From contig DCCS01000040.1 in assembly GCA_002316015.1 (NCBI GenBank), forward strand, positions 134,905 to 198,904: DNA of 64,000 nt, given 5' to 3'. The position numbers were made by a program, and so were the translations under genes. Shown one piece after another: positions 19,638 through 29,000 of this stretch. The stretch comes from Prevotellaceae bacterium UBA1075. Lineage in GTDB: Bacteria; Bacteroidota; Bacteroidia; Bacteroidales; Bacteroidaceae. The notes under the pieces were generated by a model. It worked only from the letters and a program-made list of their open reading frames with translations, ran no database searches and was not told where the DNA came from. Each line of letters opens with the position of its first letter. Position 1 is the stretch's first letter.

Positions 19638-21599
19638 TCAGTGCTGCAGTCTGATGATTTCTTCCTCTATCTCGGCATCATACTTCTCATAGGCCGAGTT
19701 CTGGCTCTTGAACTCCGGCACCAGGTGCTTCATGAGCCTGATCATGTCGGGCTCGTTGCCCTCCATGGCCAGCCTGGCCAGACGCTCAAGCCACTCGGCC
19801 ACACTGTCATACTCGTACTCACGCACCTTGGCCACCTTGATTTTCTCATGTCCTGTGGGTATTGTGTTCTCCTCGTTGGAGAGCACCTCCTCGTAGAGCT
19901 TCTCACCAGGACGCAGACCGGTGTATTCTATCTTGATGTCCACGCCCGGCTCATAGCCTGCCAGCTCTATCATGCGCTCGGCCAGATGGGCAATCTTGAC
20001 ACTGCGTCCCATGTCGAAGATGAATATCTTGTTGGCCATGCCCATCGTGGCGGCCTCCATCACCAGGCGGCATGCTTCGGGTATGGTCATGAAGAAGCGC
20101 GTGATGTCGGGATGCGTGACCGTCACCGGCCCCCCGTGTGCAATCTGCTCGCGGAAACGGGGGATGACGCTGCCATTGGAGCCGAGCACATTGCCAAAGC
20201 GTGTGGTGACAAACTGGGTGACGCCCTCGCGCTTGCCCTCCTCCACAGCACGCGCCATGGACTGCACATAGATTTCGGCCAGGCGCTTGGTACAGCCCAT
20301 GATGTTGGTGGGGTTCACGGCCTTGTCGGTGCTTATCATCACCATCTTCTCCACCCCATACTGCATGCACTTGTCGGCCACATTGCGCGAGCCCACCACA
20401 TTGGCCACCACAGCCTCGGCGGGATTCTCCTCCATCAGAGGCACGTGCTTGTAGGCCGCCGCATGGAACACAATCTGGGGCCTGTAGGTGCGGAACACGC
20501 TGTCGAGCTTGTGCTCGTAGCGCACATCGCCGATGACGGGCACGAAGTCAAGTTGCGGGAAGCGGTCGGAAAGCTCGAGGCGCAGGTTGTGCAAGGGGGT
20601 CTCGGCATTGTCCAGGATCACCAGCTGACGCACCCCTATGAGCGCCAACTGACGGCAAAGTTCCGACCCGATGCTGCCGGCCGCGCCCGTGACAAGCACC
20701 ACCCTGCCGGCCAGCTGGCTGGTGATGGTCTCCATGTTGATCTCTATCTCGGGGCGTCCCAGCAGGTCCTCGATGCTTATCTCGCGGGGATCGGCCATGT
20801 GGGGCTTGCGTCCCTGCCCGCACACCTCCTCCACGGGAGGGGCGAAGAGCACCCTCACGTTGGCCTTGGCACAGTATTTCATCAGGCGCGTGTCCTCCTC
20901 GTTGATGTCCTGCACGCGGGTGAAGACCACGGCCTCCACCTGATAGCGGTCCACCATGCGCTGGAAGTCGGCCTCGCTCTCGAAGCCATACACCATCTTG
21001 TCGGCGATGCGGTATTTCCCCCGCACCGTGCCGGGCACCAGGAACCCGATCACATTGTAGCGTGGTGAGAGAGACTGCAACTGCACGAAACTCACGCTGT
21101 GCTCCCCGGTGCCGTACACCAGGATGTCGGGGCAGAGGCGCTTGCGCTCGGTGGTCTGCCTCATCACGTCATTGCACACCACCACCCCAATGCGCTCGAT
21201 GAGCAGGAGGGCCATGCAGATGAGCACGTCAAGCAGGAGCAGGGCCACCAGATGGGGGAAGGAGAAGCCCTGGTGCAGATGCATGACGGCCAATGTGCCA
21301 CCCATGAGGATGTCCTTGAGCAGGACTGCACCCATCAGGATGCCTATCTCGTGGAGCGTGCTGTGGCGCACGGCGAAACTGCATGTGCGGAGCACGGCGT
21401 AAGTCGCGCCCCCGAAAACGAGCGAGCCGGCCAGGAAAAGCAGGATGTAGGATGTGGGGTAAGACACCCGGGTGATGATGGAGACAAAGCCCACCGCACA
21501 GATGGAAGCGAAGAACGTGCAGAACAGGTCTGCCACGAAGAGAAGGTAGAAATAGACCTTCTTGTCAACATGCGTCTTTTCCAGAAACTCGTAGAGCAT
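19638..21599 (-). CDS. Membrane nucleotide-sugar 4,6-dehydratase (CapD/FlaA1/WbpM type)
   Basis: 653 residues. About four N-terminal membrane helices are followed by a CoA-binding-like domain and then an SDR dehydratase domain beginning VLVTGAAGSIGSE near residue 300. The catalytic region reads ISTDKAVNPTNIMGCTKR, the modified S-M-K arrangement of this family. It converts a UDP-HexNAc to the 4-keto-6-deoxy intermediate used for bacillosamine, FucNAc or QuiNAc, a suitable substrate for the DegT aminotransferase downstream. It is the first gene of the minus-strand polysaccharide operon. Confidence 0.93.
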   Translation of the reverse strand: MLYEFLEKTHVDKKVYFYLLFVADLFCTFFASICAVGFVSIITRVSYPTSYILLFLAGSLVFGGATYAVLRTCSFAVRHSTLHEIGILMGAVLLKDILMGGTLAVMHLHQGFSFPHLVALLLLDVLICMALLLIERIGVVVCNDVMRQTTERKRLCPDILVYGTGEHSVSFVQLQSLSPRYNVIGFLVPGTVRGKYRIADKMVYGFESEADFQRMVDRYQVEAVVFTRVQDINEEDTRLMKYCAKANVRVLFAPPVEEVCGQGRKPHMADPREISIEDLLGRPEIEINMETITSQLAGRVVLVTGAAGSIGSELCRQLALIGVRQLVILDNAETPLHNLRLELSDRFPQLDFVPVIGDVRYEHKLDSVFRTYRPQIVFHAAAYKHVPLMEENPAEAVVANVVGSRNVADKCMQYGVEKMVMISTDKAVNPTNIMGCTKRLAEIYVQSMARAVEEGKREGVTQFVTTRFGNVLGSNGSVIPRFREQIAHGGPVTVTHPDITRFFMTIPEACRLVMEAATMGMANKIFIFDMGRSVKIAHLAERMIELAGYEPGVDIKIEYTGLRPGEKLYEEVLSNEENTIPTGHEKIKVAKVREYEYDSVAEWLERLARLAMEGNEPDMIRLMKHLVPEFKSQNSAYEKYDAEIEEEIIRLQH

Positions 21600-21969
21600 T
21601 GCCCTCTGTGCCTCCTTTTTGATTGCTTTCGTTATACCATGGCCGCCGATGGGGCAGGCACTTAATTTACCTTAATAACGAGCCGCGCGAGTTAAATATT
21701 GTTTGCGCGCCACTAAATTTGCCTGTGCCGGTCGCCATTGTGCCCAAGCGGGGGGGCTTCCCCGCGCGCGTCCGCCCTCCACCCACCGCCGGGGAGGCGC
21801 GGGAACACGCACAGAGGAAAATCGTGTCCGCAAAGAAGCCGCACGATAAAAAAGGCGTAACTTTGCATCCTGGACACCGACTGCATCTGCCACGCAGGCA
21901 CTTGGAAACAGACCACAGCCGGACGCCACACCACATTACCAATAAACCGACTATAGCGAAGAAGAGATT
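21600..21969. other. Divergent intergenic region, dehydratase / endonuclease I
   Basis: 370 bp between two divergent genes. It holds the promoter box for the endonuclease gene and presumably that of the polysaccharide operon, for which I see no clear box. No further gene or repeat is seen. Confidence 0.5.
21858..21865 (+). promoter_or_regulatory. Putative -7 promoter box of the endonuclease I gene
   Basis: TAACTTTG, an exact TAnnTTTG match, about 105 bp upstream of the ATG at 21970. No convincing -33 TTTG is seen at the right distance. Confidence 0.45.
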
Positions 21970-23454
21970 ATGATTACGAGTTTCAAGAGGTTCCAGAGCC
22001 GCATGGTGGCCCTGGCCACCCTGCTGCTCTGTACACTGCAGGCTGCGGGAGACATCCCCGAAGACTACTACTCGCGGGCTGACGGAAAGAAGAAGGAGGC
22101 TCTCAAGCAGGCCATGAAGGATATCGCGGGCAAGGCCAAGGTGCTGGGCTACGGTTCGGGGGAAGGCTGCACGTGGTGGGGGTTCTATGTGACCGACCGC
22201 ACGGAGGACGGGCAGGTGATAGACCGCTACTGCAACGTGACGCGACATTTCTCCTCGCGCGGATCGGTGCCTGGGGGCATGAACATCGAGCACTCGTTCC
22301 CCAAGAGCTGGTGGGGAGGCACCAAGAACCAGGCCTACAAGGACCTGTTCAACCTCATGCCCTGCGACTCGAAGACCAACAGCAGCAAGGGAAACTTTGT
22401 CATAGGCGAGGTGTCGGGCAAGGCTTCCTATGACAACGGATGCACCAGAATAGGCAACAGCAAGGAGGGGTTCAAGGTGTGGGAGCCGGCCGACAAGTGG
22501 AAAGGAGACTTCGCGCGCGGATACTTCTACATGGTGACCGCCTACAGCGACCTCAACTGGACAAGTGCGGGACTGGACATGCTGGAGAAGAACAACTGGC
22601 CCACCCTGAAGCCATGGGCTTACAAACTGCTGTTGGAATGGAGCCGGCAAGACCCCGTGGACGACATAGAGAAGAAGCGCAACGAGGCCGTGTACGGCAT
22701 ACAGGGCAACCGCAACCCCTTCGTTGACTATCCCAACCTGGCAGAATACATCTGGGGCGACAGTGTCACATTCGTCTTCAGCGCGGACGGAAGCTCGCAG
22801 GGCGGGGGCGAGAATCCTCCCGTGGGACCCGACGAGCCTGGATCCGACTTCACGCTCTGCAACCAGGACTTCACGTCCTCACAGGGCGACTGGACTGTCA
22901 GGGACGTGCTCCTGGACGGCATCAGTTATGTATGGAAGCAGGACTCAAAATACGGCATGAAGGCATCGGCATACACGAACAGCAAGAAGCATGCCGCCGA
23001 GAGCTGGCTCGTCTCGCCCGAATTCGACCTTACAAACGCCTCGTCGGCCACGCTCGCCTTCTCGCACACGGGGCGGTACTTCGGCACGATGAGCAGCGAG
23101 GCTACCCTGTGGGCAAGCACCGACGGGGGTGAAAACTGGGAGCAGATGGCCATCAGCGAGTACATGAGCGGCACCAACTGGACTTTCGTGACGAGCACAC
23201 AAGACCTCACCAGCCTGTGCGGCAAGCGCATCCGCCTGGCCTTCCGCTACACGAGCACCACCGCCGCCGCCGGAACCTGGGAGATAAAGACCGTGAAACT
23301 GGCGGCAGTGAGGGCCACCGGCATCAAGGAGACTCCCGACGGAGAGGGCAAGAGGCACACCGGCGCACACACTTACGACCTGAGCGGCAGGCGTGTGCCT
23401 GACACACAGCGCGGACTCGTCATACACAACGGCAAGAAGGTGCTGCGCCGATGA
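21970..23454 (+). CDS. Secreted endonuclease I with type IX sorting tail
   Basis: 494 residues. A signal peptide (1-26) is followed by an endonuclease I (EndA/NucM) domain with the His-metal motif MNIEHSFPKSWW (H108) and NLMPCDSKTNSSKGN. From about residue 295 comes a jelly-roll, choice-of-anchor-like domain (WLVSPEFDL...LAFSHTGRYF). It ends in a type IX (type A) sorting signal, HTYDLSGRRV...GLVIHNGKKVLRR. It should be exported by the Sec system and then through SprA, and cleave DNA or RNA outside the cell. Its stop overlaps the truA start (ATGA at 23451-23454). Confidence 0.92.
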   Translation: MITSFKRFQSRMVALATLLLCTLQAAGDIPEDYYSRADGKKKEALKQAMKDIAGKAKVLGYGSGEGCTWWGFYVTDRTEDGQVIDRYCNVTRHFSSRGSVPGGMNIEHSFPKSWWGGTKNQAYKDLFNLMPCDSKTNSSKGNFVIGEVSGKASYDNGCTRIGNSKEGFKVWEPADKWKGDFARGYFYMVTAYSDLNWTSAGLDMLEKNNWPTLKPWAYKLLLEWSRQDPVDDIEKKRNEAVYGIQGNRNPFVDYPNLAEYIWGDSVTFVFSADGSSQGGGENPPVGPDEPGSDFTLCNQDFTSSQGDWTVRDVLLDGISYVWKQDSKYGMKASAYTNSKKHAAESWLVSPEFDLTNASSATLAFSHTGRYFGTMSSEATLWASTDGGENWEQMAISEYMSGTNWTFVTSTQDLTSLCGKRIRLAFRYTSTTAAAGTWEIKTVKLAAVRATGIKETPDGEGKRHTGAHTYDLSGRRVPDTQRGLVIHNGKKVLRR

Positions 23455-24209
23455 GATACTTCATCACGCTGAGTTATGACGGCACCCGATATCACGGGTG
23501 GCAGATACAGCCCAACGGCGTGAGCGTACAGGAGGTGCTGGAGAAGGCACTCTCCACCCTGCTGCGCCAGCCCACAGGGGTCACCGGAGCCGGACGCACA
23601 GACACCGGCGTGCACGCGACCATGATGGTGGCACACTTTGACTCCCCCACCCCAGAGGGCGAGGGGAAGGGTGAGGACAAGCCGATGGATTGCCAGTCAC
23701 TGGCATACAAGCTCAACCGCCTGCTACCGCCCGATGTGGCCGTGCAGGAAGTGAAGCCCGTGAAACCCGGCATGCACGCCCGCTTCTCGGCCACCAGCCG
23801 CACATACCATTACTATATACACACGCGCAAGGACCCGTTCCTGCGCCATAACAGCTGGCAGGTGAACGTGCCGCTGGACTTCACCCTGATGAACGAGGCG
23901 GCACAGGTACTGCTCGAATACAGCGACTTTACCTCGTTCAGCAAGACGGGAACAGACGTGAAGACAAACATCTGCAGGCTCACCCAGGCACATTGGGACG
24001 AGGTGAAACCGGGGCAATGGCGCTTTACCGTGACAGCCAACCGGTTTCTGCGCAACATGGTGCGTGCCATTGTGGGCACGCTGGTGGATGTCGGGCGACA
24101 CCGCATGAGCATCGAACAGATGAGGCACGCGATAGAGGCCAGAGACCGGCAGCGCACCGGCGAGAGCGTGCCTGGACATGCCCTGTATCTGACCCGCATT
24201 GAATACTAA
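23451..24209 (+). CDS. truA: tRNA pseudouridine(38-40) synthase TruA
   Basis: 252 residues, normal length. It starts MRYFITLSYDGTRYHGWQ and has the catalytic Asp at D51 in GAGRTDTGVHA. Later blocks FTSFSKTGTDVKT and RFLRNMVRAIVGTLV are typical of the family. It converts U38-U40 of the anticodon arm to pseudouridine. The ATG overlaps the endonuclease stop by 4 bp, an unusual coupling of a tRNA enzyme to a secreted nuclease that probably reflects gene packing. Confidence 0.96.
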   Translation: MRYFITLSYDGTRYHGWQIQPNGVSVQEVLEKALSTLLRQPTGVTGAGRTDTGVHATMMVAHFDSPTPEGEGKGEDKPMDCQSLAYKLNRLLPPDVAVQEVKPVKPGMHARFSATSRTYHYYIHTRKDPFLRHNSWQVNVPLDFTLMNEAAQVLLEYSDFTSFSKTGTDVKTNICRLTQAHWDEVKPGQWRFTVTANRFLRNMVRAIVGTLVDVGRHRMSIEQMRHAIEARDRQRTGESVPGHALYLTRIEY

Positions 24210-24230
24210 ACCACGGTAAAAGGTGAAAAC

Positions 24231-25115
24231 ATGTGGCTATTGCTCGCTTTCCTGAGCGCGTCCCTGCTGGGGTGTTATGACGTGTGCAAGAAGCACGCGC
24301 TGGGGCAGAACCCCGTCATCCCCGTACTGTTCCTCAACACGCTCTTCTGCTCCATGATATTCCTGCCGCTGGCACTGGACGGGAAGGCTCCCGCCGGAGG
24401 ATGGGAGGTACAGAGGTATATCGTGCTCAAGAGCTGTATCGTACTCTCCAGTTGGGCTTTGGGCTACTGTGGCATCAAACGCTTGCCCATCACCCTGGTG
24501 GGGCCAATCAACGCCACACGGCCAGTGATGGTGCTCCTGGGAGCGCTCGTCATCTTCGGCGAGAGGCTCAATGCCTACCAGTGGGCGGGCGTGGCACTGG
24601 CCATTGCCAGTTTTTTCATGCTGAGCCGAAGCGGCAAGCGTGAGGGCATCGACTTCCGCCACAACCGCTGGATACTGTGTGTCGTGGGCGCGGCCATACT
24701 GGGAGCCGTGAGCGGGCTGTACGACAAGTACCTGATGGCATCAGCCGAAAACGGCGGGGCGGGGCTGCCCCCACTCACCGTACAGTGCTGGTACAACTTC
24801 TACCAGGCCGCGATGATGGGCTGCGTGCTGCTGCTCTTCTGGTGGCCACGACGCGGGGAGCAGACTCCCTTCAAATGGAAATGGAGCATCCCGCTCATCA
24901 GCCTGTTCCTGAGCGCGGCCGACTTCGTGTACTTCTACGCGCTCAGCATGGACGGGGCACTGGTGAGCGTGGTGAGCATGGTGAGGCGCGGCAGCGTGCT
25001 GGTGAGTTTCCTGGTGGGAGCCTTTGTGTTCCATGAGAAGAACCTGCGCAGCAAAGCCATCGACCTGCTGCTGGTGCTCCTGGGCATGGTGTTCCTGTTT
25101 GTGGGGTCCAGGTGA
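24231..25115 (+). CDS. EamA/DMT-family membrane transporter
   Basis: 294 residues with ten predicted membrane helices in two EamA-like halves (for example LGAVSGLYDKYL at the start of the second half and a final LLLVLLGMVFLFVG). The family exports or imports small metabolites; the substrate is unknown. It lies 21 bp after truA and precedes the DUF3256 gene, an order I recall from other Bacteroidales. Confidence 0.85.
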   Translation: MWLLLAFLSASLLGCYDVCKKHALGQNPVIPVLFLNTLFCSMIFLPLALDGKAPAGGWEVQRYIVLKSCIVLSSWALGYCGIKRLPITLVGPINATRPVMVLLGALVIFGERLNAYQWAGVALAIASFFMLSRSGKREGIDFRHNRWILCVVGAAILGAVSGLYDKYLMASAENGGAGLPPLTVQCWYNFYQAAMMGCVLLLFWWPRRGEQTPFKWKWSIPLISLFLSAADFVYFYALSMDGALVSVVSMVRRGSVLVSFLVGAFVFHEKNLRSKAIDLLLVLLGMVFLFVGSR

Positions 25116-25278
25116 GTATGCGCCAGGCGGTGGAGCGGTGGAGCGGGCGCGCATCGGCTCAGGCTATAATGCCACAGCCATGCAGCCTCGAAAATATGGA
25201 AATCAAGACAAGCCTACACGAAAACGACTCTCCTCACGGGAGAGGGCGGAAACAACGTACGAACTAATACACATCAAC

Positions 25279-25899
25279 ATGAGCAAGAGAATACAGACCA
25301 TCATCCTGGGCATGCTTACCTTACAGCCCCTCGCATGGGGGCAAGTGACCCTGCGTGACGCCTTTGCCAATGCGCCCGACAGCATCTTCCCGCTACTGAC
25401 ACGCAACAACCGTCTGGATTGCCTGGACTTTGCGGAGGGCAACGTGACCATGGAAGTGAACAACCTGGCCAATGGGAAAACACGCATCGACAGCATCACG
25501 CATGACTACCTGCGCATCCAGATGACTCCACGAAGCCGCGTCGAACTGCGCATGCTGCAGTCCGCAGGCCAGGCACCACAGCGCATCTGCATGATACACA
25601 CCTGCATGGGGCCTGCCGAGGACAGTCATGTGACCCTATACGCTACCGACTGGACACCACTCGGACAGGTAGAACGCCCCCGGGCTGAAGAGTTCTTCGA
25701 TGAAGGCATGGAGCGCGAGGCAAGGGGCATCCTCACCGACCTCTCGCTCATGCGGGCCACCTTTTCCGGGGATGGGGCCTCGCTCATCTGGACGATGCCC
25801 ACCACCGAACTCAACAAGGCACAGCGCAAGGCTTCCGAGGGACACCTGCACAGTGTCACCACCGCCATACTCCCCAAAACCGCCGCGAAGCAGGAATGA
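25279..25899 (+). CDS. DUF3256 family protein, exported
   Basis: 206 residues from MSKRIQTIILGM, where a short signal peptide ends at AWGQ. It matches my memory of DUF3256: DAFANAPDSIFPLLTRNNRLDCLDF followed by a small beta-rich body is the family's opening pattern. No function is known. It lies 163 bp after the EamA gene and converges on the large GLUG-protein gene. Confidence 0.75.
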   Translation: MSKRIQTIILGMLTLQPLAWGQVTLRDAFANAPDSIFPLLTRNNRLDCLDFAEGNVTMEVNNLANGKTRIDSITHDYLRIQMTPRSRVELRMLQSAGQAPQRICMIHTCMGPAEDSHVTLYATDWTPLGQVERPRAEEFFDEGMEREARGILTDLSLMRATFSGDGASLIWTMPTTELNKAQRKASEGHLHSVTTAILPKTAAKQE

Positions 25900-26007
25900 G
25901 GCGGGCATGCGAAATGCCATGACGACAAGGAAAGGCCGCCAGCGGGAAAGGCATCGCGCCCAGCCCCACTGACGGCTTTCGTTTATGCCAGGCACTCAGG
26001 CGCGGCC

Positions 26008-29000
26008 TCACTTGACCATCACCTTGCGCCCGTTGATGATATAGAGTCCCTTGGTGGCCTGCCGCACACGCACTCCCGTGAGTGTGTAGATGCCGCTGGT
26101 GACACGCCCGTCCGCCACGCCGTCCGCCACGGGCTGGATGCCCACAGCCGTCCGCAGAAGCACGGGATAGGCCCCGTCCTCCATGGTGCAAGTCCAGAGT
26201 TTGCTGTCCCATGCCACCACAGCCTGCTGCAGGTCATGGAAGTTGGCGCCATCATAATAGAGGATACCGCTCAGACGGTCGTTGGCCGCCGTTCCTCCGA
26301 AGTTCTTCTCGGTGTTGTTCCACACCACGATGTCCTTGTAGGTTGTGGCAGGAGTGGAGCCCTTCTGTCCTCCACCCACGATGCCGCCCCATGTGCCGGC
26401 GTTGATGGTGCCGGCGGCATAGCAGTTCTCCATGGTGAGTGCTTCACGCACACGTCCCACGATGCCGCCATTGAGCGAGGCTCCACTGGTAATCTGCATA
26501 TTGGCATAGCAGTTGCGCATCACCGTGGGGCCGCCCACATTGCCAAAGAAGCCACCGCAATAGGAGGAAGCCACCTTCAGTTTGCCCGTCACCCACACGT
26601 TCTCGATATAGCAGGTGTAGAGGTTTCTGTCAGCGTCGGAGTAGTCTGTGTGTCCCACATATCCGCCCAGCACGCCACTTCCTGTGCTGGTGCAGTCGAT
26701 ATCGACATCCTCGAAGCCGATGTTGCGCACATTCCCGCAGAGCACGCCGAAGAAGCTGTCATATCCGTTGCCCGTGGACTTCAGGTTGCGCAGCACATGC
26801 CCCTTGCCGTCCAGGTCTATCCATGCCTGCCATTCACGACCGTTATAGGAATTGCCGTAGCCGTTGACAGGAATCCATGAGGAGATGGACGACATGTCGA
26901 TGTCATTGTTGAGCACGAAGTAGGTAATCTGTCCCAGGCGCATCTTGCTGCGCATACGCTCCAGGTCGGCGACGGTGGCCAGCACATAGGGGTCATCCTT
27001 GGTACCTGTGTGCTCAACGGCAAACTTGCTCTCGTCATTGGTATAGGCACCCTCGTAAGTGATGCCCACACGCTTGTGCGAGGGGTCTGGCACGGGAAGC
27101 GCGTCAATGCCAAGCGTCTGATACCAAGACGCTGACTTGGCACTCTCGCCATTGAGCAGGTAGCACACCTCACCACTGGCCAGCCGCTCCTTGGTCACCT
27201 GGGTGCCCGACACAGCCCCATGGGCATTGAGGTAGTAACTTCCGGCCAGTGTCATGTTGCCCGGATTGCGTGCCCAGGTGTGTCCGCCAGTGGCATCCGT
27301 GGTCACGTCGGCCACCTGCAAGCAGTTCTCTATGTCGGCATGGGCATTGATCCAACCCACGAAACCACCGCAACAGTTGGTCTTCTCGCCCGAGAGCGTG
27401 CCTGCATAGGCGGAGTTTCTGATAGCCACATCCGTGTCGGCGCATCCCACAAGTCCGCCATGAGTGCCGTCACCCTCCACCGTGCTTATGATATTGACAC
27501 GGCTCACGACGTTCTGTATGGTGGCTTTGCTGTTACCTGTGGTGCCCGCCACGCTGCCGGCATACTTGTCCGCTGTGGTGATGGTGCCTTCCAGGTAGAG
27601 GTTCTTCACCGTTCCGCCCAGCACCTCCACCAGTCCTGCTTTTGGCTCGGGATGGTCTATGTTGAGGGTGATGGTGTGGTAGGCACCGTCCAGTGTTCCA
27701 CGGAAGTCCTTGAGTGCCATGCCGCTGGTCACGCCCTGGATGTCGGCCTCAAGCCGTGCCTTGGCCGAGGTCTTTCCACTGTTGACATACGCACTGAAGA
27801 ACACCATGTTGCGCACACTGGCCACATGTATCACGCCATTGGCGTCTATCTCGGGGATGTACTGGCGGATGACCTCACTGTCCAGCAGGCCAGGATGAGC
27901 CGCCTCCTGGGCAGAATAGGTTCCGTCGGCATACGCGTCATAGAGTTGCTTGGAGATGGACATCATCTCCTCATACTGCGCGGCGGTCAGGCTGTCCTTG
28001 AGCACTGTGCCTGCCGACTCCAGCAGCCCGGCCGTGTTGAAGAGGGACAGGTAGGCCGTGCGGGCCTCGTTGATTTGGTCAAAGAGTTGTGAGTAGCGTG
28101 CCACGCAGCGCGCCTTCTCGGCCACTGAAGTGGCCTGCGCAGCCTCGTCCACAGCCTGGCGCAGAGCCTCTCTGATGGCTGCGGGATAGTTAGGGGCAAC
28201 CTCGGGGGTCACCGCGTCGGGCTTGTAGATGTCCAGGATGGTGCGTGCGCGGCTGGTCTGTCCGGCAAGTGCCTGCGCCAGGGCATCAGCAGCAAAGGTG
28301 GTGGACTCATCGCCGCAGTAGGTCAGGTGGAAATTTCCAAACCCCAGCCAGTTTCCCGATGAGCCATTGTCTGGCAGGCGAATGCCAAGGGTCAGTTGTC
28401 TGTCCTCGCCCACATAGGCCACAATGCTGTTCTGTGCCCTCCCACTGGCAATGGCATAGGCCATGCCTGGTATTCCGTGCAGGGCATAGGCGATGGGGGC
28501 CTCGTCAGAGGTGGTTCCGCCATTCGCATAGATGGGCAGGTCGATAGCGCCCGCCCCGCTGATGTTGCAGTTGACATCATCCTCGGCCTCGTCAGCACTG
28601 ATGCGTGTCTCATACACGGTGGGGAGGAACACGCAGTTGTCCCCGGCATAGAGTTGCGCCGAGTAAGTGTTGCTGTAGGGGTCGTTGCGGTGGCGGTAGG
28701 CCCCGTTCATGCTCACCAGGTAGTAGCCCTGGCGCAGGCCAGTGATGGTCTGGTGCATGTCCATGGCCTTCTCCCAACTCTCGGCGGCCGTGTACTCCTG
28801 TCCGTCCTTGGTGGCCGACGCGCCGAGTCCCGTGCCATGCACACCGTCCCAGCCTGCCCATGCGGGCTGCTGGGTGAGGTCGGGGTTGGTGAGCAGGTTG
28901 GTGATGTCCTGGCCTGCCGCATAGGCCCCTGCCAGTGCCGTGTTGAAGGCGTGCTCCAGGCGTGCCATCTCCTCCTCGACCTGTGCTGCCGTGGCCACAT